Shown: positions 7,016 to 13,053, counted from the first letter of the stretch. The stretch: DNA of 13,053 bases from a bacterium (GCA_030690175.1 JAUYHE010000049.1:1-13053), one strand, 5' to 3'. Numbers and translations are program-made. Notes: a model not told the origin generated them from the sequence alone.

Positions 7016-8114
7016 ATACATTGAATTTAAACTCAACTACATCGCCATCGGCCATGACGTAATCCTTACCTTCGAGTCGGAGTAAACCCTTATCGGCCGC
7101 GTTTTTCCAGCCACCTGTTTCGACTAATTTCGGCCAACTGATTACGGCTGCTTTGATGAAGCCTTTCTCAAAATCAGTATGAATTTCCCCGGCAGCCGCT
7201 GGTGCCTTGGTACCCTGTTTGATAGTCCAGGCCCGAGTTTCCTTTGGCCCGGAGGTAAAGTAGGTGATAAGGCCCAGAAGTTTATATGAGGTTTGAATGA
7301 ACCGCTCTAGTCCAGATTTTTCTAAGCCGAGCTCTTTTAAATAATCTTTTTGCTCCGCCTCCGTTAAAGAAGAAAGTTCAGATTCTATTTTGGCGGAAAT
7401 AACCACGTTTGGTTGGAACTTTTGTTCAAGATCACTAACAGGGTCCGTCCCTGTCAAATCATTTTCTGCCACATTGAAAACATAAATTATCGGTTTGATG
7501 GTCAATAAGGGGAGGGCGTGGACAAATTTGTCTTCCTCCTCATTATTAATTTTTACTGAGCTTGCCAGCTCGCCCTTTTCCAGAGTGTTTTTGAGTTTGA
7601 TTAACAATTCTAATTCTGACCTTTGCAACCTAGCCTCTTTTAATCCTTTCAGCTCCTTTTCCTTGTTATCAACTAGTTTCTGGATGGTTTCGATGTCAGC
7701 CAGAATCAATTCAGTATTGATGGTTTCAACATCACTTTCGGCATCGACGCTAGAGCCGCTTCTGACAACGTTAGAATCTTCAAAAGCTCGCACGACGTGA
7801 GCAATAGCGTGCACCTCTCGTATGTGGGAGAGGAATTTGTTGCCCAGACCCTCGCCTTTGTGCGCGTCTTTGACAAGACCAGCGATGTCAACGAATTCTA
7901 CAACCGCGGGGACGATTTTTTCTGAATTTGAAACTTTCGCCAGCTGTTCCAACCGGCTATCGGGCACCTCAACTACGCCGATATTTGGATCAATGGTAGT
8001 AAAAGGATAGTTCGCACTCTGTGCAACTTGCCTTTTAAGCAGAGCGTTAAAAAGGGTAGATTTTCCTACGTTTGGAAGCCCGACGATTCCGACTTTCAGA
8101 CCAGAACCCGACAT
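7008..8114 (-). CDS. ychF: Ribosome-associated ATPase YchF (OLA1 family)
   Basis: A 368-aa Obg-like P-loop NTPase. Visible motifs are GLPNVGKST (12-20), NYPFTT with DPNIGVV (switch region, 35-48), DIAGLV (76-81) and NVAE (214-217) in place of the NKxD guanine motif, which is why family members prefer ATP. The central helical coiled-coil region spans about 130-200, and the C-terminal TGS domain includes RAWTIKQGTKAPAAAGEIH. The family binds ribosomes and is linked to stress and translation control. The ATG lies only 7 bp after the vapC stop, so it probably shares a transcript with the upstream toxin-antitoxin pair. No separate promoter was evident. Confidence 0.96.
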   Translation of the reverse strand: MSGSGLKVGIVGLPNVGKSTLFNALLKRQVAQSANYPFTTIDPNIGVVEVPDSRLEQLAKVSNSEKIVPAVVEFVDIAGLVKDAHKGEGLGNKFLSHIREVHAIAHVVRAFEDSNVVRSGSSVDAESDVETINTELILADIETIQKLVDNKEKELKGLKEARLQRSELELLIKLKNTLEKGELASSVKINNEEEDKFVHALPLLTIKPIIYVFNVAENDLTGTDPVSDLEQKFQPNVVISAKIESELSSLTEAEQKDYLKELGLEKSGLERFIQTSYKLLGLITYFTSGPKETRAWTIKQGTKAPAAAGEIHTDFEKGFIKAAVISWPKLVETGGWKNAADKGLLRLEGKDYVMADGDVVEFKFNVSN

Positions 8115-8121
8115 TTTAAAC

Positions 8122-8559
8122 CTAGCCCTTCCATTCGGTTAAATTTATTACTTGTATTTGTGAAATTGATTTATGGTGACGAGGGTTGGAAGAAACAAGT
8201 GGTGCTGAGAACTCTTTAGCCAAACTTAAATAAATTGCGTCATAAGTTGTAATTTCGTGCTGATAGGCCAGCTCGTTAGCGAATTTTATCCTGGTTGAAT
8301 TAACCTCCTTAATTGAAAGTAGGTAGCTATAAAACCGCTCAATAATCTCATTTATTTCTATGTCCGAAAGTTTTTTACTTTTGAGTAAGGAGTTTGAGAG
8401 TTCGTAGATAAGTAGGTCAGGAACAATAACGTCAATGAACCCTTGAAGTAGCTCATCAAAAATATCGTGAGCTTTATCTAAATCCGCTTCTCTATCTGAA
8501 GAGTACCATTTAACCACAATCGAGGTATCAAGAATATATAGAGGGGTATCTGAGTTCAT
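8122..8559 (-). CDS. vapC: PIN-domain toxin, VapC-like RNase
   Basis: A 145-aa PIN domain. Expected metal-binding acidic residues are D11 in YILDTSIVVKW, E53 in LLIYELSNSLL and D107 in TTYDAIYLSLA. At the usual fourth acidic position (LVTxD in many relatives) this protein has LVSSN, i.e. Asn125, which may weaken metal binding or be tolerated. VapC proteins cleave tRNA or rRNA in the cytoplasm and are neutralised by a VapB partner. A 49-aa gene ends directly before this ATG and fits that role. ychF follows 7 bp downstream. The RNA target cannot be judged. Confidence 0.85.
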   Translation of the reverse strand: MNSDTPLYILDTSIVVKWYSSDREADLDKAHDIFDELLQGFIDVIVPDLLIYELSNSLLKSKKLSDIEINEIIERFYSYLLSIKEVNSTRIKFANELAYQHEITTYDAIYLSLAKEFSAPLVSSNPRHHKSISQIQVINLTEWKG

Positions 8560-8709
8560 TTAGCGATTGCGGTCGGCGGCTACTAATTGTCCAAGGTCGA
8601 TTCCCGTTAATTTCTTGCGGTATTTATCTAGCTCCACCCAAGCTTTTTCTGCTTGATCTTTTGTAAGTTTCACTTTAGTTTTCTCCTCAAGTTCAACTTG
8701 TGATTTCAT
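8560..8709 (-). CDS. Small VapB-like antitoxin, 49 aa
   Basis: Found by reading upstream of vapC: ATG at 8707-8709 to TAA at 8560-8562, with the stop codon immediately adjoining the toxin ATG. The sequence begins MKSQVELEEKTKVKLTKDQ, is highly charged and helical, and ends IDLGQLVAADRNR, a plausible toxin-binding tail. No DNA-binding fold is obvious from sequence alone, so the antitoxin assignment rests on size, adjacency and charge. Its ATG is 6 nt after a TATAGT box with no SD, suggesting a leaderless transcript. A 12-bp palindrome covers the -35 region, as expected for an autoregulated toxin-antitoxin operon. Confidence 0.75.
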   Translation of the reverse strand: MKSQVELEEKTKVKLTKDQAEKAWVELDKYRKKLTGIDLGQLVAADRNR

Positions 8710-8715
8710 AACACG

Positions 8716-8744
8716 ACTATAACAAAAATTGTTTGTTTAAACAA
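8716..8744 (-). promoter_or_regulatory. Promoter of the vapBC-ychF unit
   Basis: On the minus strand TTGTTT (8739-8744) and TATAGT (8716-8721) are 17 bp apart. The -10 box ends 6 nt before the antitoxin ATG, so the mRNA should be leaderless. Confidence 0.55.
8733..8744. promoter_or_regulatory. Candidate antitoxin operator palindrome
   Basis: TTGTTTAAACAA is a perfect 12-bp palindrome overlapping the -35 element of the vapB promoter. Toxin-antitoxin operons are commonly repressed by the antitoxin binding such sites. Binding here is inferred. Confidence 0.45.
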
Positions 8745-8972
8745 CAAGAGGCGATTTCCTTTGCTGACCGCACACTATGGCGCCCTTCGGCCGACGTTTT
8801 CTCACTTCGTTCAAAAATAACCAGCACGACGTACGGCCTTTGCACCAACCCCCATCGAAGGTAGGTAGTGTTTAATGAAAAGTTTCTGTTTGAGTGTCAT
8901 CTTAGTCATAATACTTGCACGACAAAGGCGTACTATGCATAGGAAAGAATTGACGCAGTATTCGAGAGTACT

Positions 8973-8990
8973 AAAAATTCTTGAATTTTT
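8973..8990. promoter_or_regulatory. Inverted repeat over the -35 of the 9018 gene
   Basis: AAAAATTC and GAATTTTT form perfect 8-bp arms around a 2-nt centre, and the right arm overlaps the -35 element (8981-8986). It is a candidate regulator site for the membrane-anchored protein gene; AT-rich chance is possible. Confidence 0.35.
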
Positions 8991-9010
8991 GTTACGGAGA
9001 ATGCTATAAT
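8981..9010 (+). promoter_or_regulatory. Promoter of the 9018 gene, leaderless
   Basis: TTGAAT (8981-8986) and TATAAT (9005-9010) are 18 bp apart, with TGC before TATAAT forming an extended -10. The box ends 7 nt before the ATG at 9018 and no SD is present, so transcription should begin at the start codon. Confidence 0.65.
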
Positions 9011-9017
9011 TTCCTTA

Positions 9018-9710
9018 ATGCCAGATGAAAATGTAGCTAGTCCACAAACAAACCCACCACCCGCTCCCCCAGGAAGTCAAACTTCCTCTGGAATCAACTG
9101 GAAAAATATCATTATCGGGGTAGTCATTGGTGCAGTCCTTTTTGGTGGTGGGGGTTATTTAGTCTACAATGCTTATCAACCTAAAGAAGAGCCAGCACAA
9201 AATGCGACAACCACAACCAAGACGTCGACACCATCAAGCACAACCAAAAAAGAAGAGCCGAAAGACGAAACTGCTGATTGGGTTTTATTATCTAACACAC
9301 AACTTGGCTATTCTGTTAAGTACCCACCTACTTGGAAAACCAAAAGATGTACCGAAAATGTTCCAGAGAATAAAAGCACTGATGGGTTTGGTCCTAATGA
9401 GGCTAATACAGGAACCTGTGCTTCAGGCAGTTTTCCTACGATTTTCATAGCAAGCGGGAAAAACTACCTTAATATCGTTGATTCTTCTTACACCGATTAC
9501 AAAACTGAAAATCTAACTATAGCTGGAAGGGCTGCTATTAAAACTTCTGGGGTAACAAAAGGAAGACCTGATATTCAAGATGGAATTTATATCGTTGAAT
9601 ATACATTTGTTGATAAGTCCCTTTATATAAAGTTTACTGGTAATAAAACTGACACTGATAATTTGAACGTACTTGATCAAATGCTCTCAACCTTCAAATT
9701 CCTTGATTAG
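9018..9710 (+). CDS. Membrane-anchored protein with extracellular PsbP-like domain
   Basis: A 230-aa protein with a Pro-rich cytoplasmic N-terminus (residues 8-19), one Gly-rich membrane helix (about 29-50, IIIGVVIGAVLFGGGGYLVY), a Thr/Ser/Lys/Glu linker (about 56-86) and a C-terminal domain beginning WVLLSNTQLGYSVKYPPTW and ending MLSTFKFLD. The GYSVKYPPTW ... LSTFKF frame is the pattern of small PsbP-like/DUF1795-like surface domains common in small-genome bacteria. C111 and C134 could form a disulfide outside the cell. The gene stands alone with its own promoter. The biochemical role is unknown. Confidence 0.7.
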   Translation: MPDENVASPQTNPPPAPPGSQTSSGINWKNIIIGVVIGAVLFGGGGYLVYNAYQPKEEPAQNATTTTKTSTPSSTTKKEEPKDETADWVLLSNTQLGYSVKYPPTWKTKRCTENVPENKSTDGFGPNEANTGTCASGSFPTIFIASGKNYLNIVDSSYTDYKTENLTIAGRAAIKTSGVTKGRPDIQDGIYIVEYTFVDKSLYIKFTGNKTDTDNLNVLDQMLSTFKFLD

Positions 9711-9722
9711 TACCAGCGCCGC

Positions 9723-9751
9723 TTGCTTTATTTCGCGTCCTGTGCTATACT
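9723..9751 (+). promoter_or_regulatory. Promoter of the DEAD-box helicase gene
   Basis: TTGCTT (9723-9728) and TATACT (9746-9751) are 17 bp apart, and TGC before TATACT forms an extended -10. The start site would be near 9758, leaving a leader of about 150 nt. Confidence 0.6.
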
Positions 9752-9757
9752 GACCCA

Positions 9758-9910
9758 TAGTTGAATTAGAATACGAGCTTTTTACATTGATTCTCCTTTA
9801 AATTCTGCATTTAGTAGAAAAGGAACCTTGAAATTAGCTCCCTAAGATTTCAAAGTTCTTGCCACCTGCATTTACTCTTCTTAGTCTTCTCTTTCAATTA
9901 ATAAAATAAT
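9758..9910 (+). promoter_or_regulatory. Structured 5' leader of the helicase mRNA
   Basis: Contains a 14-position stem, 9821-9834 with 9847-9860 (one mismatch, one G-U, 12-nt loop). A competing hairpin pairs TCCTTT (9794-9799) with AAAGGA (9819-9824) and encloses a small 5-bp stem. A pyrimidine-rich tract (about 9874-9895) precedes the ATG, which has no SD. DEAD-box helicase mRNAs in other bacteria often have long leaders with cold-dependent control; that this one behaves so is inference. Confidence 0.45.
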
Positions 9911-11161
9911 ATGTTTAGAAACAGAAATAGAGCTAGTTTCGGACGTCATCAGGGCGGTTTCGCTAGAAGAAAATTTAATAAATCCGCTAATGGCGGTAGC
10001 TACAGCTATCCAAAAAGCATTTCGGCTGGAAGAAGGATTTCACAAGCAACAAAAAGCGAGCTTGGAGATGATATAAACGTGTTTATAAAAAAAGCCGCCG
10101 AAACTGCCAGCGGAGAAAGCTTTACCCCGCACAATAACTTTGCTGATTTTGATATAGCGGCTATTTTGAAGCAAAATATTTCAGCCAAAGGTTATACCCA
10201 CCCAACACCGATCCAAGATAAAGCCATACGGCCTCTTTTGGAAGGAAGGGATCTGATAGGTATAGCCAATACTGGGACTGGGAAGACGGCTGCATTTTTG
10301 ATTCCTCTTATAAACAAAATTTATACCGACCCATCTCAAAGAATGTTGATACTTACACCAACTAGAGAGCTAGCCGGACAAATAAACGAGGAGCTTCATA
10401 TTTTGAGCCGTGGCATGAATATGTATTCTTCACTTGCGATTGGAGGCGCCAATATTCATCGGCAAATTTCTGATTTGCATCGTCGCCCTAGCGTAGTTAT
10501 CGGGACACCAGGTAGAATAAGAGATTTGATCGAAAGACGCGTGCTGCACCTCGCAGATTTTCGCACCTTTGTACTAGATGAGGTGGATAGGATGGTGGAT
10601 ATTGGCTTTATTCGAGAAGTCCAATATTTTGTTTCTCTTCTTCCGGCTGATCGGCAATCACTATTTTTCTCGGCGACTATTCCGCCCAAGGCGCGGGAAG
10701 TACTGCAAGCTTTTGTTACCGATCCAGTAACCGTATCGGTAAAAGAGCAAAACATTCCCGAAAATATCGATCAAGATGTGGTAAAAGTAAACGGTGGTAA
10801 CAAGTTAGACAAACTCCACGATCTTTTAAACAGGGATGAGTTTGAAAAAGTGCTTATCTTTGGTCGTACCAAACACGGTATTGATCGCCTGGACAGACAG
10901 CTGACGGAAAAAGGCTTCAAAGTCGCCTCCTTACACGGAAATCGTCGCCAATCACAGAGACAAAAAATCCTGAGGCAATTTAAGGAGGATCAAATAAAGA
11001 TATTGCTGGCTACCGATGTAGCCTCCAGGGGATTAGATATCGATAACGTGTCTCACGTAATCAACTACGATCTGCCGGAAACTTATGATGATTATGTTCA
11101 CCGGATTGGTAGGACTGGACGGGCTAATAAGAGGGGTGCAGCTTTAACTTTTGTGGATTAA
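9911..11161 (+). CDS. DEAD-box ATP-dependent RNA helicase, RhlE/CsdA-like
   Basis: A 416-aa RNA helicase with all core motifs: PTPIQ of the Q motif (98-102), ANTGTGKT (119-126), PTREL (150-154), GG (178-179), TPGR (199-202), DEVD (223-226, the DEAD box), SAT (254-256), LIFGRTK (315-321), ATDVASRGLD (367-376) and HRIGRTGR (397-404). It remodels RNA, probably in ribosome assembly or cold adaptation. The N-terminal ~75 residues are an Arg/Asn/Gly/Ser-rich basic extension (MFRNRNRASFGRHQGG) that probably binds RNA, while the usual basic C-terminal tail is missing: the protein stops right after ALTFVD. It has its own promoter and a long structured leader. Its stop is 21 bp from the convergent DUF3175-like gene. 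Confidence 0.95.
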   Translation: MFRNRNRASFGRHQGGFARRKFNKSANGGSYSYPKSISAGRRISQATKSELGDDINVFIKKAAETASGESFTPHNNFADFDIAAILKQNISAKGYTHPTPIQDKAIRPLLEGRDLIGIANTGTGKTAAFLIPLINKIYTDPSQRMLILTPTRELAGQINEELHILSRGMNMYSSLAIGGANIHRQISDLHRRPSVVIGTPGRIRDLIERRVLHLADFRTFVLDEVDRMVDIGFIREVQYFVSLLPADRQSLFFSATIPPKAREVLQAFVTDPVTVSVKEQNIPENIDQDVVKVNGGNKLDKLHDLLNRDEFEKVLIFGRTKHGIDRLDRQLTEKGFKVASLHGNRRQSQRQKILRQFKEDQIKILLATDVASRGLDIDNVSHVINYDLPETYDDYVHRIGRTGRANKRGAALTFVD

Positions 11162-11182
11162 ATTTTCGATTTCTATAATTGT

Positions 11183-11470
11183 TCAAGTTCGTGAGTAAAG
11201 ACTGCGTAGTTCTACTTTAGCTTTTTCCAAAATTTCTTTTTGGGAAGGATCAAGATTTTTCCCGGCGCGGTTGATGTAAAAATTGAGCATACTCATTGCA
11301 GATTGGAATGGAGGAGCGTTGCGTCTGGTGGAAACTTCGGCCGATTTTTTAAGTGAGGCAGCGATTTTAGCTGGATCTTCCCAGGTGAAGACACCTTCCT
11401 CTAGATCCAGGGCAAAGCTTTTTTTGGTCACGTCTGCTGACCAATACTTTTTGGTGTCATTTAAATCCAT
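11183..11470 (-). CDS. DUF3175-like protein, 95 aa
   Basis: A small soluble protein starting MDLNDTKKYWSADVTKKSFALDLEEGVFTW (shown in part only: key elements YWSADV and LDLEEGVFTW), followed by DPAKIAASLKKSAEVSTRR, SAMSMLNFYINRAGKNL and a C-terminal AKVELRSLY helix. This order matches the DUF3175 family as I recall it; the function is unknown. The ATG has AGGA about 7 nt upstream. It lies 44 bp downstream of the relE-like toxin in the same direction and may be cotranscribed with the toxin-antitoxin pair. Confidence 0.8.
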   Translation of the reverse strand: MDLNDTKKYWSADVTKKSFALDLEEGVFTWEDPAKIAASLKKSAEVSTRRNAPPFQSAMSMLNFYINRAGKNLDPSQKEILEKAKVELRSLYSRT

Positions 11471-11514
11471 AAACTAATCCTACCATCTTCTGTTAAAATC
11501 TAACTAATGCTCAC

Positions 11515-11772
11515 CTATTTTCTTTTGTAAACCTTTCCTCTATGACCGGCAGTGAAAACGTAAATCGTCTCATTTTGTTTATTTACTTGATAAATTATTC
11601 TGTAGACCCCAACTCGGAGGGAACGTAGGTGGGCAAACGGTGGATCAAGTTTCTTACCTACCAAAGGGTTTGTTGAGAGACTGTCTATCCTGGCACCAAT
11701 GGCTTGCCTATAGCGTTTGTCTAGTTTGGAGATTTCTTTAACTACCTTTGGCGGAACGATTACCTGGTACAC
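11515..11772 (-). CDS. RelE/ParE-superfamily toxin
   Basis: An 85-aa protein of typical RelE size. The N-terminus YQVIVPPKVVKEISKL, the central NPLVGKKLDPPFAHLRSLRVGVYRIIYQV and the C-terminal AGHRGKVYKRK carry the usual basic and aromatic residues (Arg, Tyr, His-Arg, Tyr) of RelE-type mRNA interferases. The start is GTG, directly after the antitoxin TAA; a weak start there would keep toxin below antitoxin. The upstream Phd-like gene is its partner. RelE-type ribosome-dependent mRNA cleavage is the likely activity, though ParE-type gyrase inhibition is not excluded by sequence alone. Confidence 0.88.
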   Translation of the reverse strand: MYQVIVPPKVVKEISKLDKRYRQAIGARIDSLSTNPLVGKKLDPPFAHLRSLRVGVYRIIYQVNKQNETIYVFTAGHRGKVYKRK

Positions 11773-12045
11773 TTAGAGGTTTAGTTGCTTTTTAGCTTCT
11801 TCCCAAGGAATACCCGTGCCCTCGGCGAGTTCTTTCCCGCCCTCTTTTATAGCTTTAACCAATTCAGAGTCGGCTAGAATTTCGTTGGTTTCTTTCCAAC
11901 TTTCAAATTCTTCAGAACTCATTAAAACTGCCTTGGGTCTGCCTTTTACTGTAATCACATACTCATCGAGCTGGTTGGCAGCCTTATCGACAAGGTCTGT
12001 TAATTTCTTTCTTGCTTCTGTCACCGGTAAAGTTTTTATGGCCAC
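11773..12045 (-). CDS. Phd/YefM-family antitoxin
   Basis: A 90-aa protein with an N-terminal Phd/YefM DNA-binding fold: MAIKTLPVTEARKKLTDLVD, then the strand-turn YVITVKGRPKAVLMSSEEFES. The C-terminal part (LVKAIKEGGKELAEGTGIPW) would wrap the toxin. The start is GTG (12043-12045) preceded by a -10-like TAACAC ending 7 nt upstream and no SD, suggesting a leaderless transcript. A palindrome lies in the promoter spacer. Antitoxin and toxin genes abut with no gap. Confidence 0.9.
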   Translation of the reverse strand: MAIKTLPVTEARKKLTDLVDKAANQLDEYVITVKGRPKAVLMSSEEFESWKETNEILADSELVKAIKEGGKELAEGTGIPWEEAKKQLNL

Positions 12046-12052
12046 GACGTTA

Positions 12053-12080
12053 GTGTTACATTTTTATGTACATATGTCAA
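12053..12080 (-). promoter_or_regulatory. phd-relE promoter, probably leaderless
   Basis: On the minus strand a consensus TTGACA (12075-12080) is followed after 16 bp by TAACAC (12053-12058), a weak -10. The box ends 7 nt before the GTG start of the antitoxin. Confidence 0.5.
12065..12074. promoter_or_regulatory. Candidate Phd operator palindrome
   Basis: TATGTACATA is a perfect 10-bp palindrome lying in the promoter spacer, next to the -35 box. Phd/YefM antitoxins repress their own operons by binding palindromes in this position; binding here is inferred. Confidence 0.5.
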
Positions 12081-12199
12081 TAATCAACTCGCGAACAAGC
12101 ACGCAAGCCCAAACCGGTAAAACGGGGCGGGCTCTTCTCTTTTATACAGCAAAAGATTCTTAACCTCCTATACGATCTTGGATCCGAACCCCATAGTAC

Positions 12200-12227
12200 T
12201 TGACTCCTTCCATTATTTTGCTATAAT
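12200..12227 (+). promoter_or_regulatory. Strong promoter of the unknown 108-aa gene
   Basis: TTGACT (12200-12205) and TATAAT (12222-12227) are 16 bp apart, and TGC before TATAAT forms an extended -10. The start site would be near 12234, giving a leader of about 50 nt with a strong SD. Confidence 0.7.
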
Positions 12228-12283
12228 TTGATAATTCCTTTCCTGGATGGGTTAGGATGGTAGTTCCATAGGAGGTGTGGTGT

Positions 12284-12610
12284 ATGCCACGCGTAGAGAT
12301 CACCGACGGTCCTAGCAAAATGGACTTGATGTTGGGCTTGTTTGACCCAATACCTTTCGGCCTTCAGCGTCGTCTCGTCCATTTCAAGATCAAGGGGAAA
12401 GTTTCACCCAGTACTATCTACTACGAGGCGCAGTCCGCTACGGTTGCGATCTACGGCTGCTCGAGAAAGACTTTCGTCATAGATTCTGAAAGCTGGGATA
12501 TTGAGGGCGAAATCGTATTCCATCAGGGTCGTGTCGCCGAGGTGAGCACCAGAGTCACAGCGACATACAACACCCGTGCTCGAAGAGGAGTGATGGAGAT
12601 CGATTGGTAG
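12284..12610 (+). CDS. Unknown 108-aa protein in its own transcription unit
   Basis: The ATG at 12284 is set by AGGAGGTG (12270-12277), 6 nt upstream; an in-frame GTG at 12275 lies inside that SD and is not the start. The protein begins MPRVEITDGPSKMDLMLGLF and is predicted to be soluble and strand-rich, with alternating hydrophobics (YYEAQSATVAIYGC, GEIVFHQGRVAEVSTRV) and a basic Arg-rich end (NTRARRGVMEIDW). There is no signal peptide or membrane helix and I recognise no family. Three sampled 60-base blocks gave 95 G+C of 180, richer than an AT-rich block counted in cysS (22 of 60), so it may have been acquired. A Rho-independent terminator follows 29 bp after the stop. Confidence 0.75.
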   Translation: MPRVEITDGPSKMDLMLGLFDPIPFGLQRRLVHFKIKGKVSPSTIYYEAQSATVAIYGCSRKTFVIDSESWDIEGEIVFHQGRVAEVSTRVTATYNTRARRGVMEIDW

Positions 12611-12639
12611 GACCACGAAACACGCAGCGTTGGCGTGAG

Positions 12640-12688
12640 CCCAGGGTTATAGCACTCAAATGAGTTGCCGTAACGACCCTGGGTTTTT
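12640..12688 (+). terminator. Rho-independent terminator
   Basis: CCCAGGGT (12640-12647) pairs with ACCCTGGG (12676-12683), followed directly by TTTTT (12684-12688). Inside is a second hairpin, GCACTC with GAGTTGC (one bulged T) around an AAAT loop. It ends the transcript of the 12284-12610 gene. Confidence 0.88.
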
Positions 12689-12796
12689 CATTTCATAAAA
12701 ATACAGCAAAAGTTTTGGAAAAAGCAGACGAACTTACCCTAGCAAAAACTTGGGCTAAAAAATCTTAAAGTAGATTCGATTTCTTCAAATCTTGAA

Positions 12797-13039
12797 TTAT
12801 TTTCTCAATAACCGAGTAATAGCGTGGATGTTATGTTGAACATCAGATATACTGCTTTCTAGCTGATTAATTTTTTTCTCAAGGTTTTGTATTAAAGAAC
12901 CAGTATTGTGATACTCGACTACTCCAATAGGTACACCACACATAGAGCACTGAACAAACAAGAGCTTAAATCTAGAACCGGTAGGCTCTTTTTCCTGAAT
13001 TTTGAATGAAGTGCTATTACACTTTGCACACTTCGACAT
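12797..13039 (-). CDS. Zinc-ribbon and coiled-coil protein, 80 aa
   Basis: The ATG at 13037-13039 follows AGGAGGTGGT at ideal spacing; an upstream in-frame GTG falls inside the SD. Two CxxC pairs, C4-C7 (MSKCAKC) and C31-C34 (CSMC), form a probable zinc ribbon; residues 11-30 between them include the polar KIQEKEPTGSRFK. Residues about 48-78 (LIQNLEKKINQLESSISDV) have a heptad-like pattern expected of a coiled coil and could mediate oligomerisation. Similar small zinc-ribbon proteins of unknown role occur in bacteria and phages. Its promoter lies beyond the window edge. A weak hairpin (12774-12797) overlaps the stop and may end transcription. Confidence 0.8.
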   Translation of the reverse strand: MSKCAKCNSTSFKIQEKEPTGSRFKLLFVQCSMCGVPIGVVEYHNTGSLIQNLEKKINQLESSISDVQHNIHAITRLLRK

Positions 13040-13053
13040 ATTTACCACCTCCT

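Larger units (their letters stand above)
8710..9017. other. 307-bp divergent intergenic region
   Basis: Holds the vapB promoter and palindrome at the left and the promoter of the 9018 gene with another palindrome at the right. The middle (about 8750-8960) shows no convincing gene. A 44-codon frame (8875-9009) runs into the next promoter and is judged doubtful. I see no tRNA, terminator or repeat family in the middle. Confidence 0.6.

Noticed and set aside
8875..9009. A 44-codon plus-strand frame beginning MKSFCLSVILVIILA.
   Set aside because: The start is hydrophobic but the rest is Arg-rich and unlike a protein family. It ends inside the -10 box of the next gene and its SD is poor.
12180..12200. 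A GGATCCGAACCCC segment recalling a tRNA T-arm on the minus strand.
   Set aside because: The stem does not pair beyond two bases and no acceptor or anticodon arm could be found.
12692..12768. An open stretch reading as a plausible protein tail, KVLEKADELTLAKTWAKKS, before TAA.
   Set aside because: No ATG and no SD; it lies just after a terminator. It may be the remnant of a lost gene but is too short to support.

Overview
The window most likely comes from a Candidate Phyla Radiation (Patescibacteria) genome or a similar small-genome bacterium. This is inferred from several things: a minimal inner-membrane type IV pilus set with no secretin genes, a PilX-like protein with the SAQSYYVAEAGIED signature, short gene spacing with overlapping ends, several start codons that look leaderless, and many small membrane-anchored or unknown proteins. 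UGA is a normal stop here (it ends cysS, the PilW-like gene, pilN and ychF), so the UGA=Gly code of Gracilibacteria and Absconditabacteria is not in use. No rRNA, tRNA, transposase or complete CRISPR array was seen.

Layout, left to right. Positions 1-565 (minus strand) hold a compact transcription unit: an extended -10 promoter, a strong Shine-Dalgarno (SD), a 76-aa membrane protein, two further short membrane-type reading frames that look frameshifted or split from it, and a GC-rich hairpin at the end. Positions 691-7015 (plus strand) hold cysS, then four prepilin-type genes in the order FimT/GspH-like, PilV-like, PilW-like, PilX-like, then pilN and pilO. The pilin genes overlap or nearly touch, so they are probably translationally coupled. 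The PilX-like protein carries a long repeat-rich C-terminal region and may be a pilus-tip adhesin.

On the minus strand, ychF ends inside the end of pilO and lies 7 bp downstream of a vapBC-type toxin-antitoxin pair (8122-8709). A 307-bp intergenic region (8710-9017) carries divergent promoters for vapB and for a membrane-anchored secreted-domain protein (9018-9710). A DEAD-box RNA helicase (9911-11161) follows, behind a structured leader of about 150 nt. Convergent to it are a DUF3175-like gene and a Phd/RelE toxin-antitoxin pair (11183-12045, minus). The right end holds an unknown 108-aa gene with its own promoter, SD and terminator (12200-12688, plus) and an 80-aa zinc-ribbon/coiled-coil protein (12797-13039, minus).

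Two styles of translation start are visible. cysS, the 9018 gene, vapB and phd have a -10 box ending 6-7 nt before the start codon and no SD, as expected for leaderless mRNAs. The small genes at the two ends of the window have textbook SD sequences. The most interesting points are the pilus-tip cluster, the leaderless pattern, the helicase leader, the disrupted small membrane locus and the isolated unknown gene at 12284-12610.
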